Translations under genes and position numbers: made by a program
Source of the DNA: Massilia sp. IC2-477
GTDB taxonomy: Bacteria; Pseudomonadota; Gammaproteobacteria; Burkholderiales; Burkholderiaceae_D
Reading direction: 5' to 3'
Assembly: GCF_020707265.1 (NCBI RefSeq)
Contig: NZ_JAJFEQ010000002.1
Span: 124,001-188,000, forward strand
DNA length: 64,000 nt
Part shown: piece by piece, positions 54,608 to 64,000 of the stretch
Position numbering within the stretch: position 1 is the stretch's first letter
Layout of the letters: every line of letters starts with the position of its first letter
The notes under the pieces: generated by a model
What the model was told of the DNA's origin: nothing
The model's database searches: none
Seen by the model: only the letters and a program-made list of their open reading frames with translations

Positions 54608-55777
54608 TTAATGATCGTTCCGATTATCACTGTTGGAACTGCTTGAAGCAAGTTGTTGTTGTCCGCTTATATGCAGGGCGGGTAGCCATAGCCTGAATTC
54701 GGCGCCGCCCTCGCCCTCGCCTGCATTTCCCAGGCGTAGCATCCCGCCGTGGACGTCGACGATCGAGCGCGCCATATAGAGACCGAGGCCGTTGCCCGGC
54801 AGGCCGGCGGCGTTGCTGCCGCGGTAGCCCTTGTCGAAGATGCGCTCGGCATCCTGCGGCGGCACGCCGGCGCCTTCGTCGCGCACCGTGAACTCGACCC
54901 CGCTGCCGCTGCGCCGCGCCGACAGCGCCACGCCGCTGCCGGCCGGCGAAAACAGCAGGGCATTGTCGACCAGGACCTTGAGCGCCAGGCGCAAGCCCTC
55001 GGGCTCGCCGCGCAATCCCAGTTCCATGTCCTCTGTCTCGACCCGGGCATCGCGCCCGGCCGCGCGCACCTGTTGCACGCCGGCCTCCAGCAGTTCGCGC
55101 GCGGCGATCGTGTTCGGCTGGCGCACCTTGCCGATCGCGGCCATGCGGTCCGGCGACAGGTACTCGTCCAGCATCTCGATCAGGCGGTCCACCGCGGTCG
55201 CGATCTTGCGGTAGCGCTGGCGTACCGCGTCGTCGGCACCGTGGGACGTCGCTTCCAGGCGCTGGATCGCGCCGTCGATGGTCGCCAGCGGGGTGCGGAA
55301 TTCGTGGTTCAGCATGCTGGCGAAGCGGCGCTGGTCGGCCAGGTGGGCGCGCTGCGGCGACAGGTCGCGCAGCAAACCGACCAGCGAACTGCTGCCGTCG
55401 GAATTGCGCACCACCGTCGTGATCACCTCCAGTCCGATCGGATGGCCGTCGGCATTGCGCGCGTCGACTTCCTGCACATGCCGCTCGCCGGGCTGGCCGT
55501 CGCCACTCTGGGCCAGATGCATGCCGAGCGCGCCCAGCGCCTGGCGTACGCCGCCGCCCGCGATGGCCGCCTGCAGCGCGCCGGCGTCGTGGCCCAGCAG
55601 GGCGGTAAAGGCCGGGCTCAGGTAGCGCAGCGTGCGTGCGGGGAGGTCGATGCTGAACGGGATGTCGCCGCCAAGCTCGGCGATCGTGCGAAAGTGCGCA
55701 TCGAGGCCGGCCGCGCCGGGGCTGGACTGCTCCGGGCTGTGCGGCGCAGGAGGGACGGCGGGCGTACTTCTGGCCAT
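54608..55777 (-). CDS. Cytoplasmic PAS-domain sensor histidine kinase
   Basis: A 389-residue kinase. Residues 25-145 look like one PAS domain (GGDIPFSIDLPARTLRYLSPAFTALLG) and its PAC-like end (GLLRDLSPQRAHL). The H-box is MLNHEFRTPLATIDG with His158, followed by HATPase motifs NALLFSP (N-box), DEGAGVPP (G1) and GNGLGLYMA (G2). No transmembrane segment or signal peptide is seen, so it senses an intracellular cue. The long upstream frame is not used; ATG at 55777 gives MARSTPAV. Partner is the adjacent regulator. Confidence 0.88.
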   Translation of the reverse strand: MARSTPAVPPAPHSPEQSSPGAAGLDAHFRTIAELGGDIPFSIDLPARTLRYLSPAFTALLGHDAGALQAAIAGGGVRQALGALGMHLAQSGDGQPGERHVQEVDARNADGHPIGLEVITTVVRNSDGSSSLVGLLRDLSPQRAHLADQRRFASMLNHEFRTPLATIDGAIQRLEATSHGADDAVRQRYRKIATAVDRLIEMLDEYLSPDRMAAIGKVRQPNTIAARELLEAGVQQVRAAGRDARVETEDMELGLRGEPEGLRLALKVLVDNALLFSPAGSGVALSARRSGSGVEFTVRDEGAGVPPQDAERIFDKGYRGSNAAGLPGNGLGLYMARSIVDVHGGMLRLGNAGEGEGGAEFRLWLPALHISGQQQLASSSSNSDNRNDH

Positions 55778-55939
55778 GGGCACTTTCTTATGGATGGGAC
55801 AATGAACGTTGTCAGCGAGTATATCGTTGCTTTTGCCTCTTTGTATAGAAGCGGGCACCGCGATATCCTGCGGCCCTTCCTGTGCGCGGATATTGAAAAA
55901 TGCGCCACGCCGCCCGCAGTTGGTGGATAATTCGCGTCT

Positions 55940-56188
55940 ATGAACGATACCGCTACCCTCCCCCCACTCCCGGACCGGCTCTCGATCGACCCGAGCAGCC
56001 CTTTTCATAACCGCGACGTTTTCCAGCGCGAGATCGGCATCCGCTTCAACGACAAGGATCGCCACGACGTGGAAGAGTATTGCATCAGCGAAGGCTGGAT
56101 CAAGGTCGCCGCCGGCCGCACGCTCGACCGCAAAGGCAAGCCGATGCTGATCAAGCTGAAGGGCAAGGTCGAGGCTTTCTACAAGTAA
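55940..56188 (+). CDS. DUF3297 family protein
   Basis: An 82-residue soluble protein (MNDTATLPPLPDRLSIDP, NRDVFQREIGIRFND, VEEYCISEGWIKVAAGRTLDRKGKPM, KGKVEAFYK) that matches the conserved DUF3297 pattern. Function unknown. It is divergent from the kinase gene and followed by a strong terminator, so it is monocistronic. Confidence 0.85.
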   Translation: MNDTATLPPLPDRLSIDPSSPFHNRDVFQREIGIRFNDKDRHDVEEYCISEGWIKVAAGRTLDRKGKPMLIKLKGKVEAFYK

Positions 56189-56207
56189 GCCCAAGCCCCT
56201 GAACGAC

Positions 56208-56241
56208 AAAAGGGCGACCGGCATGCCGGTCGCCCTTTTTG
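56208..56241 (+). terminator. Intrinsic terminator after the DUF3297 gene
   Basis: GGGCGACCGGC/GCCGGTCGCCC forms a perfect palindromic stem (about 56212-56235) with A-rich 5' flank and T5 after it. It lies 20 bp past the stop codon. Confidence 0.9.
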
Positions 56242-56250
56242 TTTTCGGCT

Positions 56251-56344
56251 CCGTAGGGTGGGCGGCTTAGCCGCCCACGCGGTCACCGATCGCCGCGTGG
56301 GCGGGACTTTAGTCCACTGGACTAAAGTCCCGCCCACCCTACGG
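56251..56344. repeat. Nested palindromic intergenic repeat element
   Basis: Outer arms CCGTAGGGTGGGCGG (56251-56265) and CCGCCCACCCTACGG (56330-56344) are perfect inverted copies of 15 bp. An inner palindrome CGGGACTTTAGTCCA/TGGACTAAAGTCCCG (56302-56332) has a 15-bp stem and a one-base loop. Another, CCGCCCACGCGG/CCGCGTGGGCGG, fills the left part. The element sits between the DUF3297 terminator and the 3' end of the SNF2 gene. It looks like a dispersed repeat family, but copy number cannot be seen here. Confidence 0.7.
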
Positions 56345-56350
56345 AACAAC

Positions 56351-59300
56351 TCAGTCTTCCAGCGGTGCGAAGATCGCCTGCAGGTCTTCCTGCGTCAGCG
56401 CCATCTTCTGCGATTCGCCTTCGGACAGGATCGACTGCGCCAGCTCCGACTTCTTCATCTGCAGCTGCTGGATCTTTTCTTCCAGCGTACCTTTGGCGAT
56501 CAGCTTGTATACGAACACGGGCTTATCCTGGCCGATGCGCCAGGCGCGGTCGGTGGCCTGGTTCTCGGCCGCCGGGTTCCACCACGGGTCGTAGTGGATC
56601 ACGGTGTCGGCCGCGGTCAGGTTCAGGCCCACGCCGCCGGCCTTCAGGCTGATCAGGAAGATCGGCACCGCGCCCTGCTGGAAGGCGGCCACCTGGGCCG
56701 AGCGGTCGCGCGTCTCGCCGGTGAGCAGGGCGTAGTGGATGCCGCGCGCCGCGAGTTCTTCCTCGATCAGGAACAGCATGCTGGTGAACTGCGAGAAGAC
56801 CAGGATCTTGCGGCCTTCCTGCAGCAGGTCTTCGACCATCTGCATCAGGTCGGCCAGCTTGGCCGACACCGGCGCCGCATTCTTCTTGGCCGGCATGGCC
56901 TTGACCAGGCGCGGATCGCAGCAGACCTGGCGCAGTTTCAGCAGTGCTTCCAGGATGACGATCTGGCTGCGCGCCACGCCCTTGCGGTCGATCTCGTCGC
57001 GCACCTTCTTGTCCATCGCCAGGCGCACCGTCTCGTAGAGGTCGCGCTGAGGACCGGAGAGCTCGATCCGGCGCACCATCTCGGTCTTTTCCGGCAGTTC
57101 CTTGGCCACGTGGTCTTTGGTACGGCGCAGCAGGAAGGGCTTGATGCGGCGGCTCAGCAGGATGCGGCGCACCGTGTCGTCCTGGCGTTCGATCGGGTGG
57201 CGGAACTGGTTGTTGAAGGTCTTCTCGTCGCCCAGCAGGCCCGGCAGCAGGAAGTGGAACTGCGACCACAGCTCGCCCAGGTGGTTTTCCAGCGGGGTGC
57301 CGGACAGGCACAGGCGGTGGTTGGCGTTCAGCGAGCCGGCCGTCTGCGCCGCCTTGGAACGGGTGTTCTTGATGTAGTGCGATTCGTCCAGGATCACCAG
57401 GTGGTAGTGGTGCTCGCGCAGCTTTTCTTCGTCGCGCGGCAGCAGCGCGTAGGTGGTCAGGACGATATCGGCGCTGTCGATCTGGTCGAACAGGTCCATG
57501 CGCTCCTTGCCCTGCAGGAGCAGCACCTTCAGGTCCGGGGCGAAGCGCGCGGCTTCGTCCTGCCAGTTGGCCATCAGGCTGGTCGGGGCGATCACCAGGG
57601 CCGGGCTGGTCAGGCGGCCCGCTTCCTTCTCGGTGAGGATGTGCGCCAGGGTCTGCACGGTCTTGCCGAGGCCCATGTCGTCGGCCAGGATGCCGCCGAG
57701 GTCATACTCGCGCAGGAACTGCATCCACGACAGGCCGTCCAGCTGGTAGTCGCGCAGCGTGGCCTGCAGGCCTTTCGGCGGTTCGACCTTCTTGACCGCG
57801 CCGAACTGGCTCAGCTTGCGGCCGGTTTCGCGCAGGCGCTCACCGCCGGTCCAGCGCAGCTCGAGGCCGCGCGCCAGTTCTTCCAGGCGCGCCGCGTCGA
57901 GCGTCGACATGCGCATGCGCGCCTTGATCTTGTCGTTGAAGTACAGCTCGCCCAGGGTCGCCAGGATGGGCTTGAGGCGGCCCCACGGCAGCGCCACGCG
58001 CAGGCCGTCCGGCAGGGTGGCCAGCATCTCGTCGGCGTCGGCGTGCGCGGCCAGAACCGCGGGATCGAAGTCCGCGGGCGCGTTGCGGATCAGCTGCACC
58101 AGCACCGGCAGCAGCGGCACGCGCTTGCGCGCCACCACGATGCCGAGTTCCAGCTCGAACCAGGCATTGCCTGCTTCTTCAGGTTCGTCGATGTCGGCAT
58201 ACCAGTCTTCGACCGGCACCACGTCATAGCGGTACTTGGCCGACTTCTGCAGGTGCCAGCCGGCGTCGGACAGGGCGTCGAGATCGTTCTCGGCGAAGCG
58301 CAGCCAGTGCGCCTGGCTGTCCAGCACCAGCGCGCCGGCCATCGCGTTGAAAGGCGCGGTGGCCGGCTTGCGGAAACCGATCTCGTTCAGCCGGTTGAGG
58401 GCCGCGGCTTCGGCTTTCGGGTCGCGCTCGATGACCTCGGTGACGTCGCCGATCTGGCGCACCACGCGCTGGGCCGGGTCGAAGGAGACGCGCTGGCCGT
58501 CGTAGTCGTAGGCCAGCACCGCGAAGTCGTGCCAGCGCGGGCTGCCGCCGTCGGCCAGCTGCACCGAATCGAGCAGCAGGTGCGGGATGGGTTTGACGTC
58601 GTTGCGCAGGCGCTGGGTCAGCGGCTGCGGCAGCGGCATCAGCTGCTGCAGGCCGTGCGCCAGCAGCAGTTGCGAGACGCGCTTCTTGTCGGTGCCGGTG
58701 AGGGTCGGGGCCTGGGCTACCAGCGCCTGCAGTTCGGCCAGCGAGATGTCGATACCGCCGCGGTTCAGTTCGAGCGGCCCGATCGACAGGTTGTCGATAT
58801 ACCACGGCGGGTCGGTCGGCAGCATGTAGTCGATCAGGTCGGCGCCGCTGTGGGTCGCGCCCTTGGCCGGTTCCACCGACCATCCGAGCTTGGCGACGCG
58901 GCCTTCGTCACGCCAGGCCAGGCTGGCCAGGCGGGTCGGGCCGGCCTGCAGCGGATACACGAGGCCATTGGCCATGTCGGACCACGAGTTCGCCCACAAC
59001 AGCTTGCCCTGCTCGAGCAGCATCTGCAGCAGGATGGCGCCGACCTTGCCCTTCGGTTCGGTGGCGCTGGTGCCCTGGGCCGAGCCGCTGCGCATCGCGA
59101 TGAAGAAGCGCACCAGGTCGACATCGTCGCCTTCCAGGTAGCTTGGTGGCGCCGACAGCAGCGAGAACACTTCGCTCACCGGGCTGGCGGCGGCCACCTC
59201 GCCGTTCGGGCGCAGGCGCGCCTTGCACAGGCAGACGGCGACATGGCGTCCGCCGCTGGTGGGGGCCATCACGTAGACAAACTTGTACTGCACGGCCTTC

Positions 59301-59476
59301 GGATCGGCGACCTCGTCGGTCAGCTTGGGCTGCGGATGCGCAGCCGCTTCGACCCTTTGCAGCCAGCTCACCACCGGTGCGGGCAGGGCGGGAGCGCGTG
59401 CGGGTGCGCGGGCGACGGCGGGTGCTGCTGCGGGTGCGTCGCTGGCGTTCTCGCGATGATCATCGACTGTGTGCAT
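56351..59476 (-). CDS. SNF2-family DEAD/DEAH-like ATPase
   Basis: A 1041-residue protein. The last 500 residues are the ATPase: Walker A in LADDMGLGKTVQ, DESH box in VILDESHYIKN, CLSGTPLENHLGELW, then the C-terminal lobe LVFSQFTSML, LISLKAGGVGLNLTAADTVIHYDPWWNPA and TDRAWRIGQDKPVF. The N-terminal 500 residues have no motif I recognise. It is much shorter than the 1373-residue SNF2 protein at 18.5 kb and not closely alike outside the ATPase core. A SWIM zinc finger is absent. It likely remodels DNA-protein complexes during transcription or repair; role is otherwise unknown. Confidence 0.88.
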   Translation of the reverse strand: MHTVDDHRENASDAPAAAPAVARAPARAPALPAPVVSWLQRVEAAAHPQPKLTDEVADPKAVQYKFVYVMAPTSGGRHVAVCLCKARLRPNGEVAAASPVSEVFSLLSAPPSYLEGDDVDLVRFFIAMRSGSAQGTSATEPKGKVGAILLQMLLEQGKLLWANSWSDMANGLVYPLQAGPTRLASLAWRDEGRVAKLGWSVEPAKGATHSGADLIDYMLPTDPPWYIDNLSIGPLELNRGGIDISLAELQALVAQAPTLTGTDKKRVSQLLLAHGLQQLMPLPQPLTQRLRNDVKPIPHLLLDSVQLADGGSPRWHDFAVLAYDYDGQRVSFDPAQRVVRQIGDVTEVIERDPKAEAAALNRLNEIGFRKPATAPFNAMAGALVLDSQAHWLRFAENDLDALSDAGWHLQKSAKYRYDVVPVEDWYADIDEPEEAGNAWFELELGIVVARKRVPLLPVLVQLIRNAPADFDPAVLAAHADADEMLATLPDGLRVALPWGRLKPILATLGELYFNDKIKARMRMSTLDAARLEELARGLELRWTGGERLRETGRKLSQFGAVKKVEPPKGLQATLRDYQLDGLSWMQFLREYDLGGILADDMGLGKTVQTLAHILTEKEAGRLTSPALVIAPTSLMANWQDEAARFAPDLKVLLLQGKERMDLFDQIDSADIVLTTYALLPRDEEKLREHHYHLVILDESHYIKNTRSKAAQTAGSLNANHRLCLSGTPLENHLGELWSQFHFLLPGLLGDEKTFNNQFRHPIERQDDTVRRILLSRRIKPFLLRRTKDHVAKELPEKTEMVRRIELSGPQRDLYETVRLAMDKKVRDEIDRKGVARSQIVILEALLKLRQVCCDPRLVKAMPAKKNAAPVSAKLADLMQMVEDLLQEGRKILVFSQFTSMLFLIEEELAARGIHYALLTGETRDRSAQVAAFQQGAVPIFLISLKAGGVGLNLTAADTVIHYDPWWNPAAENQATDRAWRIGQDKPVFVYKLIAKGTLEEKIQQLQMKKSELAQSILSEGESQKMALTQEDLQAIFAPLED

Positions 59477-59539
59477 GGGCCTCGGGTGTCTGTATTAAAA
59501 GCGACAATAACGAACATTATCCTTCATACGAACGCTTCC

Positions 59540-59572
59540 GTTTTGTTCGGAATCGCACGTAGCGGACAAAAC
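59540..59572. promoter_or_regulatory. Inverted repeat in the SNF2-tex divergent gap, possible operator
   Basis: GTTTTGTTCG (59540-59549) is an inverted near-copy of CGGACAAAAC (59563-59572), 9 of 10, with a 13-base spacer. It lies in the 253-bp gap between the divergent SNF2 and tex starts, which should carry promoters for both. No other feature was seen in the gap. Confidence 0.3.
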
Positions 59573-59729
59573 TTGCCCGCACCAAGCGCGTGCACGCATC
59601 TTCACTTCATGTCGTGCGCACAGCCGTCTGTTCTCGCATGTTCGCGCGCGGCTGTCAAGACTGGTGTATCCACCGCGTTTGCGTATCATTGTTCGCTTGA
59701 CCTTTTTTGAATCGCCAGGTTCACGCACC

Positions 59730-62077
<2,348 letters not shown>

Positions 62078-62081
<4 letters not shown>

Positions 62082-62536
62082 ACATCGCGCCTGCCGACCC
62101 GGCCAGCCCGGACGCGCGGGCCTTGATCGCGGAACTCGACGCGGCCCTGGGGGCGATCACAGGCGACAGCGGCGCCTCGTCCTTCGACCCCGAGGATGTA
62201 CGCGGCCCGCAGGCGGTGTTCATGATTGCCCGCGACGGGCAAGGCCAGCCGCTCGGTTGCGGCGCGCTGCGTCCGCTGCTGCCGGGCGTGGCGGAACTCA
62301 AACGCATGTATGCGCGTCCGGGCAGCGGCGCCGGCGCACCCTTGCTGGCGGCGCTCGAGGAAGGAGCCCGCAAGCTGGGATATCGCGAAATCCGGCTGTC
62401 CACGCGCCGCATCAACGCACGTGCCGTGGACTTCTATCGGCGCCATGGCTATGCGGACGCACCGGCCTGGGGCAAATACCTGGGCAGCGAAGTCTCCGTC
62501 TGCCTCGGCCGTTCCCTCCTCAGCCAGCGTGCTTGA
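62078..62536 (+). CDS. GNAT family N-acetyltransferase
   Basis: A 152-residue acetyl-CoA-dependent acetyltransferase. The acyl-CoA-binding part is [49 protein letters not shown], with the usual RxxGxG/A-like loop and the C-terminal FYRRHGY. Substrate unknown. A GTG start overlaps the tex stop (GTGA), suggesting coupled translation. Its 3' end overlaps the convergent small membrane protein gene by 17 bp. Confidence 0.85.
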
Positions 62537-62810
62537 GGTAGAGCCCCACCATATAGATACTGAGGAAGACGAAGCCGAGCACCAGCATGCGCGATTGCGG
62601 CATGGCTGGACGGCCCGTTTTCTTGATCGCGAATCCGTCGCGCGCCAGCAACAGTCCATAAGCGAGAGCGGCGATGCCGCAGATGAGCCGGCCGATGCCG
62701 TGGCCAAGGAGGCCCTCGACCAGGTTGATCAGGCCGGGCACCCCGAGCAGGGCCGCGATGACGAAATTGGCGTTGGCCGAGGGCGTGCGGGGAGTCGGTT
62801 TTTGTTCCAT
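62520..62810 (-). CDS. Small membrane protein, function unknown
   Basis: A 96-residue protein with about three hydrophobic segments (FVIAALLGVPGLINLVEGLL, LICGIAALAYGLLLARDGF, MLVLGFVFLSIYMVGLY). No known motif. Topology resembles the neighbouring 103-residue gene, with a similar 'GLINLVEGL' / 'GLYDVITGM' region. The start ATG is at 62810; 85 bp separate it from the next gene. Confidence 0.6.
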   Translation of the reverse strand: MEQKPTPRTPSANANFVIAALLGVPGLINLVEGLLGHGIGRLICGIAALAYGLLLARDGFAIKKTGRPAMPQSRMLVLGFVFLSIYMVGLYLKHAG

Positions 62811-62895
62811 GGATGTGCGGGGACGAGGTTGATCCGCGCGATCATACCAGTCCGGCCCATTGGGGGCGAGGAAGCGTATGTGGCTGATGCAGCGC

Positions 62896-63207
62896 TCAGG
62901 CGAAGACGCGCACCGCGGTCGCCCCTGCCTTCAGCATGAAGCACAGGCAGAACAGCCCGAAGCAGGCGTAGCCGACCATGGTCGTGCGGTTCGACGCCAG
63001 CTCGCTACGGCGGTCGCGCCAGGCCTGCACGGCGCAGTACAGCAGGAAGGCGCCGGCCAGCAGCTGGGTGACGTTCAGCAGGATGTCTTCCAGCGTATCG
63101 TGGAACATCCCCGTGATGACGTCGTACAGGCCGGGAATCACGAAAAACGCGGCCATGATCCACAACAGGGGGGAAGGCATGGAGGCGAAGCCTCGGTAAG
63201 CGGTCAT
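62896..63207 (-). CDS. Small membrane protein, function unknown (paralogue-like)
   Basis: A 103-residue protein with three hydrophobic segments (LLWIMAAFFVIPGLYDVITGM, LLAGAFLLYCAVQAW, VGYACFGLFCLCFMLKAG). Resembles the adjacent 96-residue protein in size and topology. Co-directional, 85 bp upstream of it. No function assigned. Confidence 0.65.
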   Translation of the reverse strand: MTAYRGFASMPSPLLWIMAAFFVIPGLYDVITGMFHDTLEDILLNVTQLLAGAFLLYCAVQAWRDRRSELASNRTTMVGYACFGLFCLCFMLKAGATAVRVFA

Positions 63208-63358
63208 GATGACTCCCGTTCGAGTGGCACGGAACCATCATAACGAGGATTTGTTGGCAAAAATGCGTCGATTGTCACAGTCCGAAGGGAAGCGAACCTG
63301 CCCTGCCGAATTCTTATAAAATGTCGGCATCTTATCCATTCTCACCGAAGGCAAACAC

Positions 63359-63676
63359 ATGAGCGACGTTCAAACCTGGATCAAAGACACCGTGACCAAC
63401 ACCCCGGTCGTGCTGTTCATGAAAGGAACCGCCCAGTTCCCGCAATGCGGCTTCTCGGGCCGCGCCATCCAGATCCTGAAAGCCTGCGGCGTCGACAACA
63501 TCGCCACCGTCAACGTGCTGGAAGACGCCGAAGTCCGCCAGGGCATCAAGGATTACTCGAACTGGCCGACCATCCCGCAGCTGTACGTGCGCGGCGAATT
63601 CATCGGCGGCTCGGACATCATGAACGAGATGTACGAATCGGGCGAACTGCAGACCCTGCTGAAGAACGGCCAGTAA
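63359..63676 (+). CDS. grxD: Monothiol glutaredoxin Grx4
   Basis: A 105-residue CGFS-type glutaredoxin: [20 protein letters not shown] holds the CGFS motif, and [20 protein letters not shown] binds glutathione. It carries and delivers [2Fe-2S] clusters and is expected to partner BolA proteins such as the ibaG product in this window. A -10-like TATAAAAT lies at 63315, with no clear -35. The stop overlaps the ubiX start (TAATG). Confidence 0.95.
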   Translation: MSDVQTWIKDTVTNTPVVLFMKGTAQFPQCGFSGRAIQILKACGVDNIATVNVLEDAEVRQGIKDYSNWPTIPQLYVRGEFIGGSDIMNEMYESGELQTLLKNGQ

Positions 63677-64000
63677 TGGCCGGGCGTCCGCGTCGAATCG
63701 TCGTCGCCATCACCGGCGCGACCGGCGCGGTCTATGGCGTGCAGCTGCTGCGGCGCCTGCACGCGACTCCCGGCGTCGAGACCCACCTGGTCATTTCCGA
63801 CGCCGCCTCCCTCACCCTGCACCAGGAACTCGGCCTGCAGCGGCGCGACGCCGAAGCGCTGGCCGACGTCGTCCACCGCAACCGCGACATCGGCGCCTCG
63901 ATCGCCAGCGGTTCGTTCCAGACCGACGGCATGATCATCGCTCCCTGTTCGATGAAAACGCTGGCGGCCGTCGCCCACGGGCTGTCGGACAACCTCGTCA
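63676..64000 (+). CDS. ubiX: Flavin prenyltransferase UbiX, partial
   Basis: The first 108 codons are visible before the window ends. [28 protein letters not shown] gives the flavin-phosphate-binding motif GATGAVYG. Later GMIIAPCSMKTLAAVAHGLSDNLV is the conserved UbiX block near the active site. UbiX makes the prenylated FMN cofactor for UbiD decarboxylase in ubiquinone synthesis. The start overlaps the grxD stop by one base, so the two are probably one transcript. Confidence 0.93.
   Translation, partial: MAGRPRRIVVAITGATGAVYGVQLLRRLHATPGVETHLVISDAASLTLHQELGLQRRDAEALADVVHRNRDIGASIASGSFQTDGMIIAPCSMKTLAAVAHGLSDNLV

Noticed and set aside
54608-56224. Longer kinase start at 56224
   Set aside because: The extra N-terminus would lie antisense to the DUF3297 gene. 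ATG at 55777 gives a compact PAS kinase.
56258-59710. 1150-residue open frame antisense to the SNF2 gene
   Set aside because: Shadow frame. Its 5' part also runs through the palindromic repeat and the SNF2 stop region.

Overview
The window is 64 kb of GC-rich chromosomal DNA. It reads as a betaproteobacterium of the Burkholderiales, most like the Oxalobacteraceae (Massilia/Telluria group). This is inferred from protein style and gene order (mlaFED..., ibaG-murA-hisG-hisD-...-hisE-hinT-tatABC; priA-hemE; gltB-gltD). I saw no tRNA, rRNA, CRISPR array, prophage or classical insertion sequence. Coding density is high, and most long ORFs opposite real genes are high-GC shadows.

Region 1 (1-14.8 kb), mixed housekeeping and secreted proteins: two tandem M3 oligopeptidases (one cut by the window edge), a short GMC oxidoreductase with a four-cysteine motif, slyX, a serralysin-like M10/RTX protease with Ig-like and DUF4214 modules, the Rep helicase, a DUF1857 protein, a dihydrolipoyl-dehydrogenase-like flavoprotein, a tandem pair of secreted Sel1-like paralogues, and primosome protein PriA. 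Region 2 (14.84-15.40 kb) is an unusually long AT-rich gap between priA and hemE. It has a cluster of same-orientation DnaA-box matches and a repeated 18-mer, so it is a candidate replication origin or DnaA-binding locus.

Region 3 (15.4-28 kb): hemE, then an S9 peptidase translationally coupled to a 1373-residue SNF2 ATPase, a small membrane protein, a DUF885 hydrolase with a histone-H1-like basic tail, and a periplasmic M16 protease. Region 4 (28-46 kb) is one long minus-strand block: mlaF-E-D-A-C-B (outer-membrane lipid transport), an ABC-2 exporter pair, ibaG, murA, the complete core his pathway (hisG, D, C, B, H, A, F, I, E), hinT and tatA-B-C. An orphan DNA adenine methyltransferase sits between hisD and hisC and overlaps both by 4 bp. 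This is the most unusual arrangement in the block.

Region 5 (46-54 kb): an AT-rich gap with two strong hairpins, gltD and gltB (glutamate synthase) separated by a structured 100-bp repeat that supplies the gltB stop codon, then a REP-associated tyrosine transposase (RAYT) flanked by nested inverted repeats. Region 6 (54-64 kb): a soluble PAS histidine kinase with an OmpR-type regulator, a DUF3297 protein, a second SNF2 ATPase, tex, a GNAT acetyltransferase, two small membrane proteins, grxD and a truncated ubiX.

Genes that appear to work together are the mla envelope block, the his pathway with murA/ibaG, tatABC, gltBD, and the kinase-regulator pair. Functions are inferred by reading protein motifs by eye, with no database search. 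Start codons were chosen from conserved N-termini, overlaps and Shine-Dalgarno-like sequence.
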